Below are positions 1 to 10,700 of a stretch of 64,000 nucleotides of DNA, piece by piece (within the stretch, counting starts at the first letter, position 1; each line of letters starts with the position of its first letter). The translations under genes were made by a program, and so were the position numbers. The stretch is from Glomus cerebriforme (Eukaryota > Glomeromycota > Glomeromycetes > Glomerales > Glomeraceae). The notes under the pieces are model-generated. The model worked only from the letters and a program-made list of their open reading frames with translations, made no database searches and was not told the DNA's origin. Location: the NCBI GenBank assembly GCA_003550305.1, contig QKYT01000130.1:85960-149959 (forward strand). The letters run 5' to 3'.

Positions 1-599
1 AAAATAATAAGTAATTATATGTTAAAAAAGATTAATTAATTAGTGAAAAAAATTAAATACATGCATAATAAAGATTTTTACATATATATTAATATTAAAT
101 ATTAAAAAGAATTTTAATAGTTTTAGTTTTAATTTTGGAATTAATATCACTAATTATTGTAATTATAGCATAGATAATTTTGATAGTTTTTTTTTTAAAC
201 CTCTCACACGTAAAAACTTTATTAATGATAATTTATAAATACACTATTAGTTATTAAAATTAATATATTATTGCAAGTTACTCTTATTTAATTAGAGTTA
301 TCATAACTGTTAAAAAATACATTCTTTCTCTATTGCAGGTAAAAAATGTTACCATTTCCCCTTAGATATCTATATATGTCCACAGTTTTAAAGAGGAGCA
401 GATGGCCTGACAAAGTTACTTTATACTTACCAGTGAAGCAAGGTGTGAAAAAGACTATTATTATCAAACTGTATGGTACAATCCCATATGTACTTAGTTT
501 GAGAAGTCTTACCTTATCCTTAAAGAACAAAGTAATTAAAAGGTTATCTTTATTTTGCAGTAAAAATTATCACTCTTGTTAATGGAAAATTATAAATTT

Positions 600-1950
600 A
601 TTTTTAATACTATTTTTTCTAACCTACTAATACCTTTCCTATTCAACTCTATACAAGCTTTTTTAGTCTAAAAAATTTCCACCTGGACCTCCAAAATCAT
701 TTTTTATCTTCCATCATTCTGAAACAAAATCTTCTATGTCCTATTAATTAAACCAGGTTATCCTTCAGATTACCTAAATTTCCTCTTAAAACAGATTGAG
801 TCTTCAAATTAGTAAGAAATATTGATAATTTTATAGAGACTGAATGCTGGTACCAGCCTTCAGAAGAAAAATCTGAAATAACAAATAGGCTTTCCAATAG
901 CTTTCAGGACTTGATTACAGACATACTTTGAATAATTCCAAAATTGCTCACAATGGTCAGATTTTTGCTTTTATACTTTGTAGGCAATTCCTTTACATTT
1001 TGATCTAACGATTCTACAAAATTGATTACATGAATTTAGTATAAAACCACTTCTAATAACACAAGTAATAATTTTGATAAATGAGATAAAAAGAAAGTTA
1101 AATAAAAATTTACAATTAATTGATGAGATTTAAATCAAGAAAAAGTTTTCAGTATACAAAAATAAGAAAAATGCAAGCAGATAAATTTCCATCAACTATA
1201 CAATTTTTAACTACACCTTAAGGGTACACAAAAAAGATTATCATCTGTAAAATTAAACTAAAGAAAGTGAAACAACAATGGGAGCTAATCATATAATAGT
1301 GATCAGCTGCAGATCAATTTTCAGATATCTCTACTCCCTCTACTTAAAATAGCGAGTATGAAGAAAAAAACAGCAAACTATACCTTTTCAGAAACTACTC
1401 AGAGAGAGGCATCTAGAAATGACCAGAAAATAAAAACTAAATTAAAATAAAAAACAACCAAATATTAAACCAGCTGAATTACTTTTTTCTATATTCAAAA
1501 TACTAGAAAGAGCTTTCTTTTTATCCAAGCTCATGCTTTAACTCTGCAAAAAGATTTTTATTTCTAAAGAAAGTTCACGCTAAACTAACTTCTAGGTTTA
1601 CAAAGCAGTCACAAGTTTTCTTCTTCATTTTGTACAAAAAAGAGTGCTTAAGAAAACCAAATGGCCTCTTTGGTATTAACTTTGAAAAAGACATCAGTGA
1701 CTGAAAATTATTATAAGCTTGACTTATGAAAAAACTTAATGAGTTAAAGACTATTATCCATATTTTCTAAAACTTTTTAATTAACTTCAGTGATGTAGTA
1801 ACACTTTTTTTATGACTAAAAGACCACTTTCATAGAGTAAAATGGTCAAAAAGAGTAATTTTTCTTTTCCAAACTTTTTGGGAAAAATGGGCATAAGGAT
1901 TATCAGGGAGAGTGCCCCCATTTTTACTGAGTTTTGATAGTTTTAATGAT
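600..1950 (+). pseudogene. Decayed coding sequence, possibly transposon-derived
   Basis: The composition is richer in G and C than the flanks, and translation on the plus strand gives protein-like but broken stretches. One run of about 42 codons near 810-935 contains Trp, Cys, Gln and Glu residues in a pattern unlike random A/T sequence, then breaks at a stop, with further protein-like text in shifted frames. This suggests a dead gene or transposon ORF with several lesions. I do not recognise the family, and some of the signal may be chance. No terminal repeats were found around it. Confidence 0.3.
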
Positions 1951-2506
1951 AAAGTTAATCTTATTAATATAGATAATCATATGGAAAGAATATTTGATAA
2001 AACATAAAAGTTAGTTTGCATTAAAAAAATATTTTGTTATCATATTTTATCTTTACAAATCATTATTCTCATATAATAAGTTATATTTTTCTAATTTAGA
2101 AAGTATATTTGTAATGCATTTATCTATTAAACATTAATATAATAAATATGATTAACTTATTCTAAAAAAAAAATAATAATTTATTGTTATTATCATATGG
2201 TACTTATATGATAAAATGATTTTATCTGAAATGAATATTATAATATTTAACTATAAGAATAAAAATTATAATAATAATTTTAAATAAGCATAAAAAACTA
2301 TTTATTGTATTGTTTATTAAATAGTATTAATAATATTTAATTAGTGATTTTGTTTTTAATTTATTTTATATATTTATTAATAAAAAAACTATTATTATTA
2401 TTATATAACTCATATTTTTATTTTAATACTTTGCATATTGTTTATTAATAAATTAATAAAATATGTATAATTTAAAATTTAAAGCAATTATAGTTAATAT
2501 TTAATA

Positions 2507-2658
2507 AATAATTTTTTTTTTTTTTTTATTTAAGACAAGTTAAACATATTTATTGTATTAATGTCAATTATATGATAAATACATCTTATAAATCACATAT
2601 ACACCCTCTATAATAAGAAAAATGTAACTTGTCATGCAAGAAAATAAATTTGTAAAGG
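2507..2658 (-). mobile_element. Short poly(A)-tailed retroposon-like (SINE-like) copy 1
   Basis: On the minus strand the element ends in TAACTTGTCTT followed by a long A run (seen as the T run at about 2511-2527 on the plus strand). It is flanked by a 12-base perfect direct repeat, TAATATTTAATA, at 2495-2506 and 2659-2670, consistent with a target-site duplication. Two related copies lie at about 60440-60590 and 61191-61384. All share a GACAAGTTA-like start, an internal TATAT/ATTTAT-rich body and the same 3' end before the A run. No clear polymerase III A/B box was found, so SINE-like is descriptive. The A/T-rich flanks weaken the duplication evidence for this copy. Confidence 0.5.
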
Positions 2659-3747
2659 TAATATTTAATAATTATTTATATATGAAAATTGCCAAATATC
2701 ACTGCAGGTAATTGTCACACTAGCATTAGACGGAATTTTGAGCAGAATTAAAAATGGAATAAAACTTTGCCCAAAATTCCATTTTAAGTTTGGAATAAAT
2801 AAATAGTATATAATTGGCAAGCAATAATATATTTAAAAGAATTAGTACTTATTTCAATAAATTAACTTTAATTTACCAAAGATTTCAGTTACATACAAAT
2901 TAGCATTGCTAATTAATATAATATAAATTTTTTTTTATATAAATATGTGAATATACATATAACAAATAAGACATTATAAGAAAAGTTTAATCCGGCTGAA
3001 ATTAAATTTTGTGATCATGTATTAAAAGTTTGTGTGTATCTTGAGGTTTAACATTTCTAATACAAAGAATTTATTAATTTTTTTTTAAAAAAAAAGGGGA
3101 AAAAAAAAATCACCTATTAAAAAAAAATAGTAATCAAACATGGTTAATAGATTCTCGAAGGATTTAAACTTGTATCATGAAAATAAAAAAAATGTATAAA
3201 AAATAAAAGATCAAAAAATAATTTCCTATGAATATAAGATACCACGTTATCGACTATTATTCAAAATTGTCTCTTATAAAAAGATCTTCAAAACCTGTTC
3301 ACCAGGTTGAACCCGTATATTATCCCACTTGAATTACAATTCGGTACTCATGTGCATAATACTGGTAAGTAAGTAGAAAATAGAAAAGAAAAAATAAATG
3401 TAAAAAATATTTATATTACAGGTGATATTTTATATATGTATATATATTTAAAAAAGAACACATCTCTTTAGTTAATACTATAAGTTAGATAATAAAATAT
3501 ATTGTGCACAATAATTCTTCAAACGGAATTAATATTTTGTTATAAAGTAATCATTTTTTCCAATATAAAACAACAAAGTAACAGAATCTTTACAAAGTTT
3601 TCAACGTCAAATTTTTTACTTCACCTCTGTACATTTGTTTCCCCGTGGAATGCAGGCGCTCTTCTTGCAAGTTCAAATTCATTTCTATTTAACGAGTATA
3701 AAAAAGAGTTAAAATATAGCCGATTTATACTATCGCTAAACAAAGAC

Positions 3748-4557
3748 TTACGGATCATCGTCATCGGGTGCAGGTCTTCGTACAGCTTGTCTTTCTATTT
3801 CTCCTGGCGTATATTGATGTCCACTAATTGAATCCCTGGCAGAATATATGGGTTCGTATTCCTTAAAATAAACGAATAAGATTAATAAAACTAATTCCAT
3901 TAAAATTATTAAATAGATCAAATAATATTATACCTTTAATTGGACTTTGAAACCTTCATTTGGATTCATACAAAATCTTCTATTTTGAACATAACTATAA
4001 GCCTGCTGATAATCCATTTTTACAGTTTCCATAACATATGCGACCACGAAAGCAGGACTTCTAGAGATTCCACCATTACAGTGAACAAAGACTCTACCTC
4101 CGTTATAAAGTGCATTATCAATGAATGATTTTGCTTGTGGAAAATGAGGAATCAATCTTTCGTTTGGAGAATCTGACACTTCAATTTCAAAATATTGAAA
4201 ATGTTCAGGAAACCTTGGACGTAATATTTTTTTTTCTGATGAATCACGAATTGATACAATATGTGTTATAGCATTTTGTTGCAACAATTCAAGGTCTTTT
4301 GAACAAGAATAGGGACCAAGAAACAGCCCTGGAAGAATCTCCTGCATTTGTCGTCTCATCTCATATCTTTGTAAGAAGACCGTGTTAATAGAAAATAAAC
4401 AAAAATAAACAATTGCTCGAATAATCTCGACTTAAAATCTAAAGGTTACTCACTTCCAGTCCAATACTACTTGAGTATTGCTCACAATAGCTTGAAAGTT
4501 TTGTGTGAGTGTATTTTGTGCTGGATCTGTCGAGTCAATAAGCATGCTGTCTTCCAT
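3748..4557 (-). CDS. STYX: STYX-family dual-specificity phosphatase with intact catalytic site
   Basis: Three exons (4454-4557, 3934-4366, 3748-3861) give 216 residues. The start ATG at 4557 begins an acidic leader, as in animal STYX. The second exon carries the family hallmarks YEMRRQMQEILPGLFLGPYS, ITHIVSIR, the P-loop HCNGGISRSP (Cys131, Arg137), a candidate general-acid Asp near residue 100 (SDSPNE), and NRRFCMNPNEGF after the catalytic core. The last exon starts KEYEPIYSA, matching the family's EYEAIY. Animal STYX is a pseudophosphatase with Gly in place of the catalytic Cys. Here Cys, Arg and Asp are all present, so an active protein phosphatase is expected. STYX in animals binds ERK and F-box proteins; the fungal role is unknown. 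The tail ends in an Asp run. The neighbouring SET gene lies upstream on the same strand. Confidence 0.9.
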
Positions 4558-4818
4558 TTTAACGAAAGTCTTTATAAGCAAACACGAAAAGTAAACGAGT
4601 TTATTTTAACAGTGTCGCTAGACGATTGGAATTAAATAACCAAAAAACTATTTAAAATTAAAATCGAAAAAAAACAAACTCGTGAAAAGAAGTAAATAGT
4701 AAATTTGTTAATGGGCTATGAACCTTTAGAATAAACTTCGATTTTTAGTAATTTTAAGACTTAATGTGTCATGAGATCTGCGCTACACCGCTACACGTTA
4801 CACAACTCACAAGAAATA

Positions 4819-5535
4819 CTAACACGTACGTAACAATCCTCTACTACTCCAAAAACCTTTCCCATAACTAACCATGATTTCTTGCCCTTTTTTAATTTTT
4901 CCTACACCCGAACAGACCCAAATACCCATTTTTATTTCACCTGTTTGGGCATCAATAAATTCATTAAATGTACAATTTGGTTTTGGAAGAATTCCACGAT
5001 AATCGTTTATAAAGCGTCCTTCGCTACCTTATATAAAATGAAGTATAATAAAAATTTTGATTAAATATATTAAATTAATTCTAGTAGGTGTAAGTCGGTG
5101 TGCTCATTCAAAGACAATTAACAAAGAAATATTACCTTGTTTCCATCCATCGATACAAAATTCATCACCAAATCCCAATACATAATCACTTCCTCCATCA
5201 CCAATTTCTTTTTTTGTAACTTTACCAGTATAACAAACGACTATTTCACGTTTTTTTAAATCATTATTAGCAAATAATCCATATCCGGGGTAAGCAGGAT
5301 GATCATCTTGTAATTTCTTTATTCTAACATTAGGATTTGGCATCGGAGGAGATGAAGATATTGGAAGTAAATGTGATGAAGTGAATGGATTATTTGGGTG
5401 GGTTGATGTTGGAAGGGTGAATGAAAAAGGAGAAGGTTTTATCGAAGGAGGAAAGAATTCATTGGAGGTTAGATAAATTATGTCAGAAGGCCAATTTTGA
5501 GGAATCGAAGCTGACTTTGCGATTTTCTTTCCCAT
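4819..5535 (-). CDS. SET-domain protein (putative lysine methyltransferase)
   Basis: Two exons (5136-5535 and 4819-5027) join in frame to 202 residues, ending at a TAG stop (4819-4821). The N-terminal 75 residues are rich in Pro, Ser and Thr and look disordered. The SET core follows: a GYGLFA turn near residue 85, IVVCYTGKV, then the S-adenosylmethionine-binding segment RFINDYRGI, formed across the splice junction, and a C-terminal VSYGKGFW with the expected catalytic-type Tyr. The usual RFxNHxC is replaced by RFINDYR, as in divergent fungal SET proteins of unknown substrate. No pre- or post-SET cysteine cluster is present. The gene is divergent from YJU2, sharing a 365-base spacer. Confidence 0.8.
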
Positions 5536-5900
5536 ACTTGAGTTAAAATGAGTTGAGGCAGCTGGAATTTAGCCTTTTTCTTAATAAAGCACGTGATATT
5601 ATAGTTTTTCGAGTCCTAATTGGAAGAACTTAGATTTTCATCAAAATATTGATTACATGAATTCAAACTTTCATTTGTAATTATTTTATTTCTAAAGAAA
5701 TTTAAAAGCATGAAAACAATATTCTTTATATTTAAAAAATAAATTTTTTAATTTTATGACAATATTTTATTACAACTAATCAGAATTTGTGTTATAATTT
5801 GATTAATTGCAAGACATTATTTATATCACCTCTGTGAAATCATCCCCTCCAGATAACTGTATTTCTTTTTTTACAACGTTTAGCTTACGAGTATATAAAA
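5536..5900. promoter_or_regulatory. Divergent intergenic region, SET gene / YJU2
   Basis: This 365-base A/T-rich spacer lies between two genes transcribed away from each other, so it must hold both promoters. I see no motif that can be assigned with confidence. Confidence 0.4.
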
Positions 5901-7127
5901 ATGAGTGAACGGTAGGTATTAATCTAAATATATAGTTTTTTTTGGACTCAACTGATACCTTTTTTTTTTAAAAAAAAATATATAGTAAAGTTTTAAATAA
6001 ATACTTCCCTCCGGATTTTGATCCAGGTATGTCGAAAGTTATTTCGTTTTAAAAAAAATAGATATACTTACTAACAACATTTTTCTTCTTAACTCACAGC
6101 TGGTATGTATTTTTTTTCTTCCGTCTAGGTATCATAATTTGATTGATTATTTAATTATCAATCATATCATTCTTAAATAATAGCTATTCCAAGGAGGAAA
6201 CAGGCTAAAGATGCCCAACATAAGGTTCGCCTTATGACACCGTATGCTATGAGATGTGATACATGTGGAGAATATATATATAAAGGAAAGAAATTTAATG
6301 CACGTAAAGAAACCGTGGAAGGAGAGACATATTATTCCATTAAAATATTTAGATTTTATATAAAATGTCCAAGATGTTCAGCGGAAATCACATTTAAAAC
6401 TGATCCAAAGAATACGGATTATGTAGCCGAACATGGTGCACAACGTAATTTTGAACCCTGGAGAGAAGAGAGACTAGCAGGAGAAGAAAGTAAATTATTA
6501 AAAGAAATGGAAGAAGAAAACAATCCAATGAAAGCTTTGGAGAATCGTACTATTGATTCAAAAATAGAAATGGATGTTTTGGATGCATTAGATGAAATTA
6601 GAACAAGAAATGCAAGAAACGAAAGAGTTGACGCCGATGCTTTATTAGATAAATTAGTAGAACAAGATATAATTAAAGAAATATCCCAAGAAGAATTACT
6701 AGATGAAGAAGATGATAAATTAGCTAAGTCTATATTTCATAATATTGATGGCGATACTGTTAAAAGAGTTGCTGATGAAGATGAACTAGATTTAAAACAA
6801 CTACTTTCCGATTCTGCAAAGTCTTTACTTTTACCAAAGTTTTCTTCCCCTAACGTTAAAAAAGAGGCAGGAAGCCCATCGTTAATTAAACGGAAACAAA
6901 AACATCCTGGAACTGAACTTGGAATAGTTGTAAAGAAGAGGAAAGAAACTTCATCATCATCGTCATCCATTAAAGTCGAACCTAATTCATCTTCAAATTT
7001 GTCTAGTACCACTATAAACACTAACTCTAATTCATCTACAAATACCAACAAAAATTCTAATAATTCTAATTCACTTGGCGATTTATTAGGTGCATATGGA
7101 TCGGATTCTGATGATGATGATGTCTAA
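5901..7127 (+). CDS. YJU2: Pre-mRNA splicing factor YJU2 / CCDC94 / Cwc16
   Basis: The gene starts [17 protein letters not shown], the universal N-terminus of this family, which inserts near the branch helix of the catalytic spliceosome and promotes the first splicing step. Proposed exons are 5901-5911, 5986-6026, 6100-6102 and 6184-7127, giving 333 residues. The large exon contains [19 protein letters not shown] with a four-Cys zinc site (CDTC and CPRC), [20 protein letters not shown] and [10 protein letters not shown], then a coiled acidic region and a Ser/Asn/Asp-rich tail. The third exon is only 3 bases (CTG). It is flanked by AG and GTATGT, follows a TACTAAC at 6069-6075, and supplies the residue that removes a gap in the DPxxIPRRK alignment. 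Skipping it would keep the frame. The family assignment is secure; the microexon is an inference. Confidence 0.95.
6100..6102 (+). other. YJU2: Candidate 3-nucleotide microexon in YJU2
   Basis: The bases CTG are preceded by TACTAAC (6069-6075), a pyrimidine-rich tract and CACAG, and followed by the donor GTATGTA. The intron on each side would be 73 and 81 bases, normal for this window, instead of one of 157. With it the protein reads DPAAIPRRK, the same spacing as the human DPSKIPKLK. Confidence 0.65.
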
Positions 7128-7765
7128 ATACTTAAGTTTCCAAATAATCATTAAAATTTTTCAGTTTTATTTTTATAATTCGTATTAAAATGAGTATAAT
7201 TAGGTTTAATATTATAGATTAATCATACATTTTTTCATTTCTTTACTTCTAGCATTGCTTTATTGATATTTATAACACTATTGTGGGAAATTTTCTTAGA
7301 TGGTGTTATAAAAAATTATAGAACCTCTTATTAGATTGACCTTGGTTGATTGACTATAAAAAAACATAAAACGACCAAAGTTGATTTTTACTTTTTTTTT
7401 TTTTTTTAAAGCTTTATTGCTTTTATTATGATATTAATTGATTAAAAAATTTAAAGACCTAATTCTATTTAATTTTAATAAAATCAAATTGATATAATTT
7501 TGATTTTTTTTTTTTTCATTTATTATTTGTAAATTATTAAAAAAAAACTAAATACCAAATATAGAAAATGTATGGATTATAATTAAAAAAAAAATTTTTT
7601 TTTTTTTCGTTTTTTTTTTATAACAAATAAAATTACATTTCCTAAAATAATGAATAATAATAATAATAAAAAATATCTTTCCAAATTTTTACCATTCCAT
7701 CAATTATTACCAAATTTATAATTAAAATGTTTTTTCTTCCATTCTAAATTAAATATCTGTTTTCT
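7128..7765. other. Convergent 3' spacer, YJU2 / chitin synthase
   Basis: This spacer between two converging genes is A/T-rich, with several long T and A runs (for example about 7391-7407 and 7590-7619). It presumably holds both 3' untranslated regions. No gene is visible. Confidence 0.4.
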
Positions 7766-10700
7766 CTAAAGTTTACCTTGTAAAACTAATTCTATACTAT
7801 TATTAATAAATTCTTTTCTTGATGTCATGTCCATATTAAATACTGATGTTAATTGTTCCCGAACTATAGGAAAAAAGAAAAGAAAATAAACACATTAGGA
7901 AAGAAAAATTATTATAAATAACAAAAGAAAAAAAGAAAAAAAACTTTTTCAATATATACCTTGTTTCTTTGTAATGCTCATTAAATTAGCAGTTTGTAAT
8001 ATTTGTCTAATTTCAGCTAACAATTCTTCATCAGTTGGACCATCAATTGTATATGAACTAATAGGTCTAGAAGGCGGAGGTAAGTATTCTAGATCAGAAT
8101 TGTTTCTTGCTAATAAAGGAGAATTTCTTATGTCATCACCAGAATTGCTAAAAGCTTTACTCAATCTATTAGATTCAGATGGAGGATAACGTGGTACGGG
8201 ACTTCTTGATCTTGGTCTTCTATCATTTGGAGCACTTAAATTTGTATCCCTATAATAATCAGCACCACCACCTCCATATTGGCTACCACCATATACACTA
8301 CCACCACCTCCGTATTGACTTCCACCATATTGTGAAGCATTATCATTATAACCACCACGTCCACTTCCTCTACTTCTATAACTATGACCACTAGCTCCAC
8401 TACGTTTTGATAATCCTGATTCATGACTTTCAACCGTATTAACTTCCCACATTTCTTGTTCATAATCTGCCCATTTTTTCCTTGGTATCATTTTTTCATC
8501 GAATTTTTCTTCATCTGTTGTAATAATCTGTTTTTTACCTTTTTCACCTACAACAACACGTGTATTACCCCAACTAAAATCATCAAAATGCCAAAATGAG
8601 TAAACTGGAATGAAAAATGAAAATAATGGGAATGCCAATAAATAAATTATCATCCATCCAACATGTTGCCATTGTCTTTTTAATATAAATATAATTGCTT
8701 GTAATCCGTATACAGCCGCTAACATTAGAAGTGCAATTTTTGGTAAATCTTGTTTTTTTGTTGCAACTGCCCAAATCAAATATATGATATAAACTACTGT
8801 AGAAGGTAAAATAAGAGTACCAAATAAATCAATGAAAACAACAAATCTCATAGAGAAACAACAAAATCCACACATTTCAGGTAAAAACATAAGTTCCATA
8901 AGATTATGAATAGTAGAATTAATCCATCGACGACGTTGTGAAAGAAGAACCGACCATCGATCTGGTGCTGCTGTTTTACACATAGCATCAGGTGTGAAAG
9001 TCATCTTGTATTGAGGGAAATGTTTCATCATTAAAGTTGTAAGATATCGATCTTCTCCCAAAGATAATAAATTCTTTTTATGTAAAGTATCAACATGATT
9101 TTCTGAATATTCCTCAATAACTGCACTTGATATAATTAAAGGATTATTTTTAATTGGAGTTTTTATACGATACATACAGAAACATCCTGGAAGACATGTA
9201 ACTGATCCAAATAAACTCTCAAATGCTTTAGCCAAATGATGAGAAATATAATATTCATAAACTTGAATCATAGTTGTCCAAGATCCTTCTTCATTGACCA
9301 AAGTTGTTTCTCCACAAATTCCAATAATTCGACCATCGTGTAACATACAAGAAATCATACGATTAAGAGAATCTGGCATAACTTCTGTATCAGCGTCAAC
9401 CATAAGTATGTATTCATAAAAACTTGGATTTACTCCTATAACATTTTTCATTTGATGATAAATTTCTAATTCTAGTGGTGTCATTTCCAAATCAAAATGA
9501 ACTTTGTTTAAAAATCCCATTAAAATAATTTGTGAATCACGTTTTCCTCTATTTCCTGGACGGGATCTTTCTGTTTCTTGTTTTCCTACTTTAACTACAA
9601 CAATGTAAGGAACAACATGCCCTTCATATTCATATAATCCAGAATATACTTTGCCATAATTAAGTTGTTGCATTCCTTCTCCGACGGATTTAAATACTAA
9701 AGCTTCTGGATCTAATTTAGGATCGACTCCTAAAATGTCCAAAACAATTTTTGGTGTAGGTCTATCATTACCAGAACCGACAATCATACCATCAGCGATT
9801 AAGAATAAAAGTTTACGTTTATCATCATAAGTAAGTGCTGCTAAAGAATCCATTGTTCTCTTTAAAGAATCTTCACCTTCTGTATAACAAGGAACTTGAC
9901 AAATAACAAATTTATCATGATCTTCAGGTTTTCTTTGCGCTCCTAATTGTAATGCAGCCAAGAATTTGACAATAATAACTGCGCACATAACACAAGCAGC
10001 TACTAACAATAGATAATTATTGAATTGACATCTAAAAGTCTCTGTAAAATCAACCATTCCAACGTAAAAGACATTTTCTAAACATTGAAAATTAAGTTGT
10101 TTATTTTCAGGAGTAAGGTATTGATCCAAGACATTGCCATTAAATGTATCAGTATAATCGCCTCCAGGATTTTTATCGAAGGAAATTTCTATAGAATCAT
10201 CAAGATAACGATAATTTGGAACACCTGGATTCGTAGCTCTGTTAGGATATTGATTGTTGCGTTGAGCTGTATCGAAATATACTGTTAAATCATAAATATG
10301 GTTATTTACAATTCCCCATTTACGACCTTGATCAGCTTGATCTGCAACATCTTTTCTAGAGTAGACAACATCAGCTTTAAGTCCATGATTAGCTTTCATT
10401 GAAACTAGGAAATTATCCCAATACCATCTAGGGTTTACAAGATCGGCTGAATTTTTTAAAAGTGCTTGAGGACCGGATGCATGAACCATCAAGATTGATC
10501 CGGGAACTTGACCAGTATTATTTATGGAATAATCGAGATTTATAAGTGCTTTATTATTAATTAAATCTCCACAAACATCTGGTTCTCCCAAAGGAATTGG
10601 GATCATATAAGTTACATCTTGACCACCATAAGGTTGCATATCTGTTAATCCTGCAGTATATCCTGATCCTAATGCATGATCAATCTTGTGAAATTTGGAT

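Larger units (their letters stand above)
1..3747. other. Gene-poor, AT-rich region with decayed coding remains
   Basis: No intact gene is visible here. About 340-1950 is less AT-rich than its surroundings and reads like eroded coding sequence: short open stretches (for example a 78-codon one at 346-582 on the plus strand and about 40 codons near 810-935) are separated by stops and frame changes. I could not assign a family. About 1950-2500 is almost pure A/T. A short retroposon-like copy lies at 2507-2658, and a hairpin (arms 2751-2760 and 2776-2785, 10 bp perfect) sits just beyond it. From about 2860 to 3747 I see homopolymer runs and nothing codable except the end of the next gene. Confidence 0.5.

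Noticed and set aside
3147..3262. Minus-strand tRNA-like text (possible A-box near 3245 and T-loop near 3165, weakly pairing ends)
   Set aside because: The T-stem has two mismatches, the acceptor stem pairs over only five bases, and the distance between the halves is too great for a normal tRNA. At best it is a decayed fragment.
3502..3831. 109-codon plus-strand open frame
   Set aside because: It overlaps the well-supported last exon of the STYX gene on the other strand and has no recognisable features.
6737..7051. 104-codon minus-strand open frame
   Set aside because: It is antisense to the acidic and Ser-rich tail of YJU2, whose repeated codons keep the opposite strand open.
8179..8394. 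His/Tyr-rich plus-strand open frame
   Set aside because: It is antisense to the Gly/Tyr/Ser repeats of chitin synthase; its composition is explained by that repeat.
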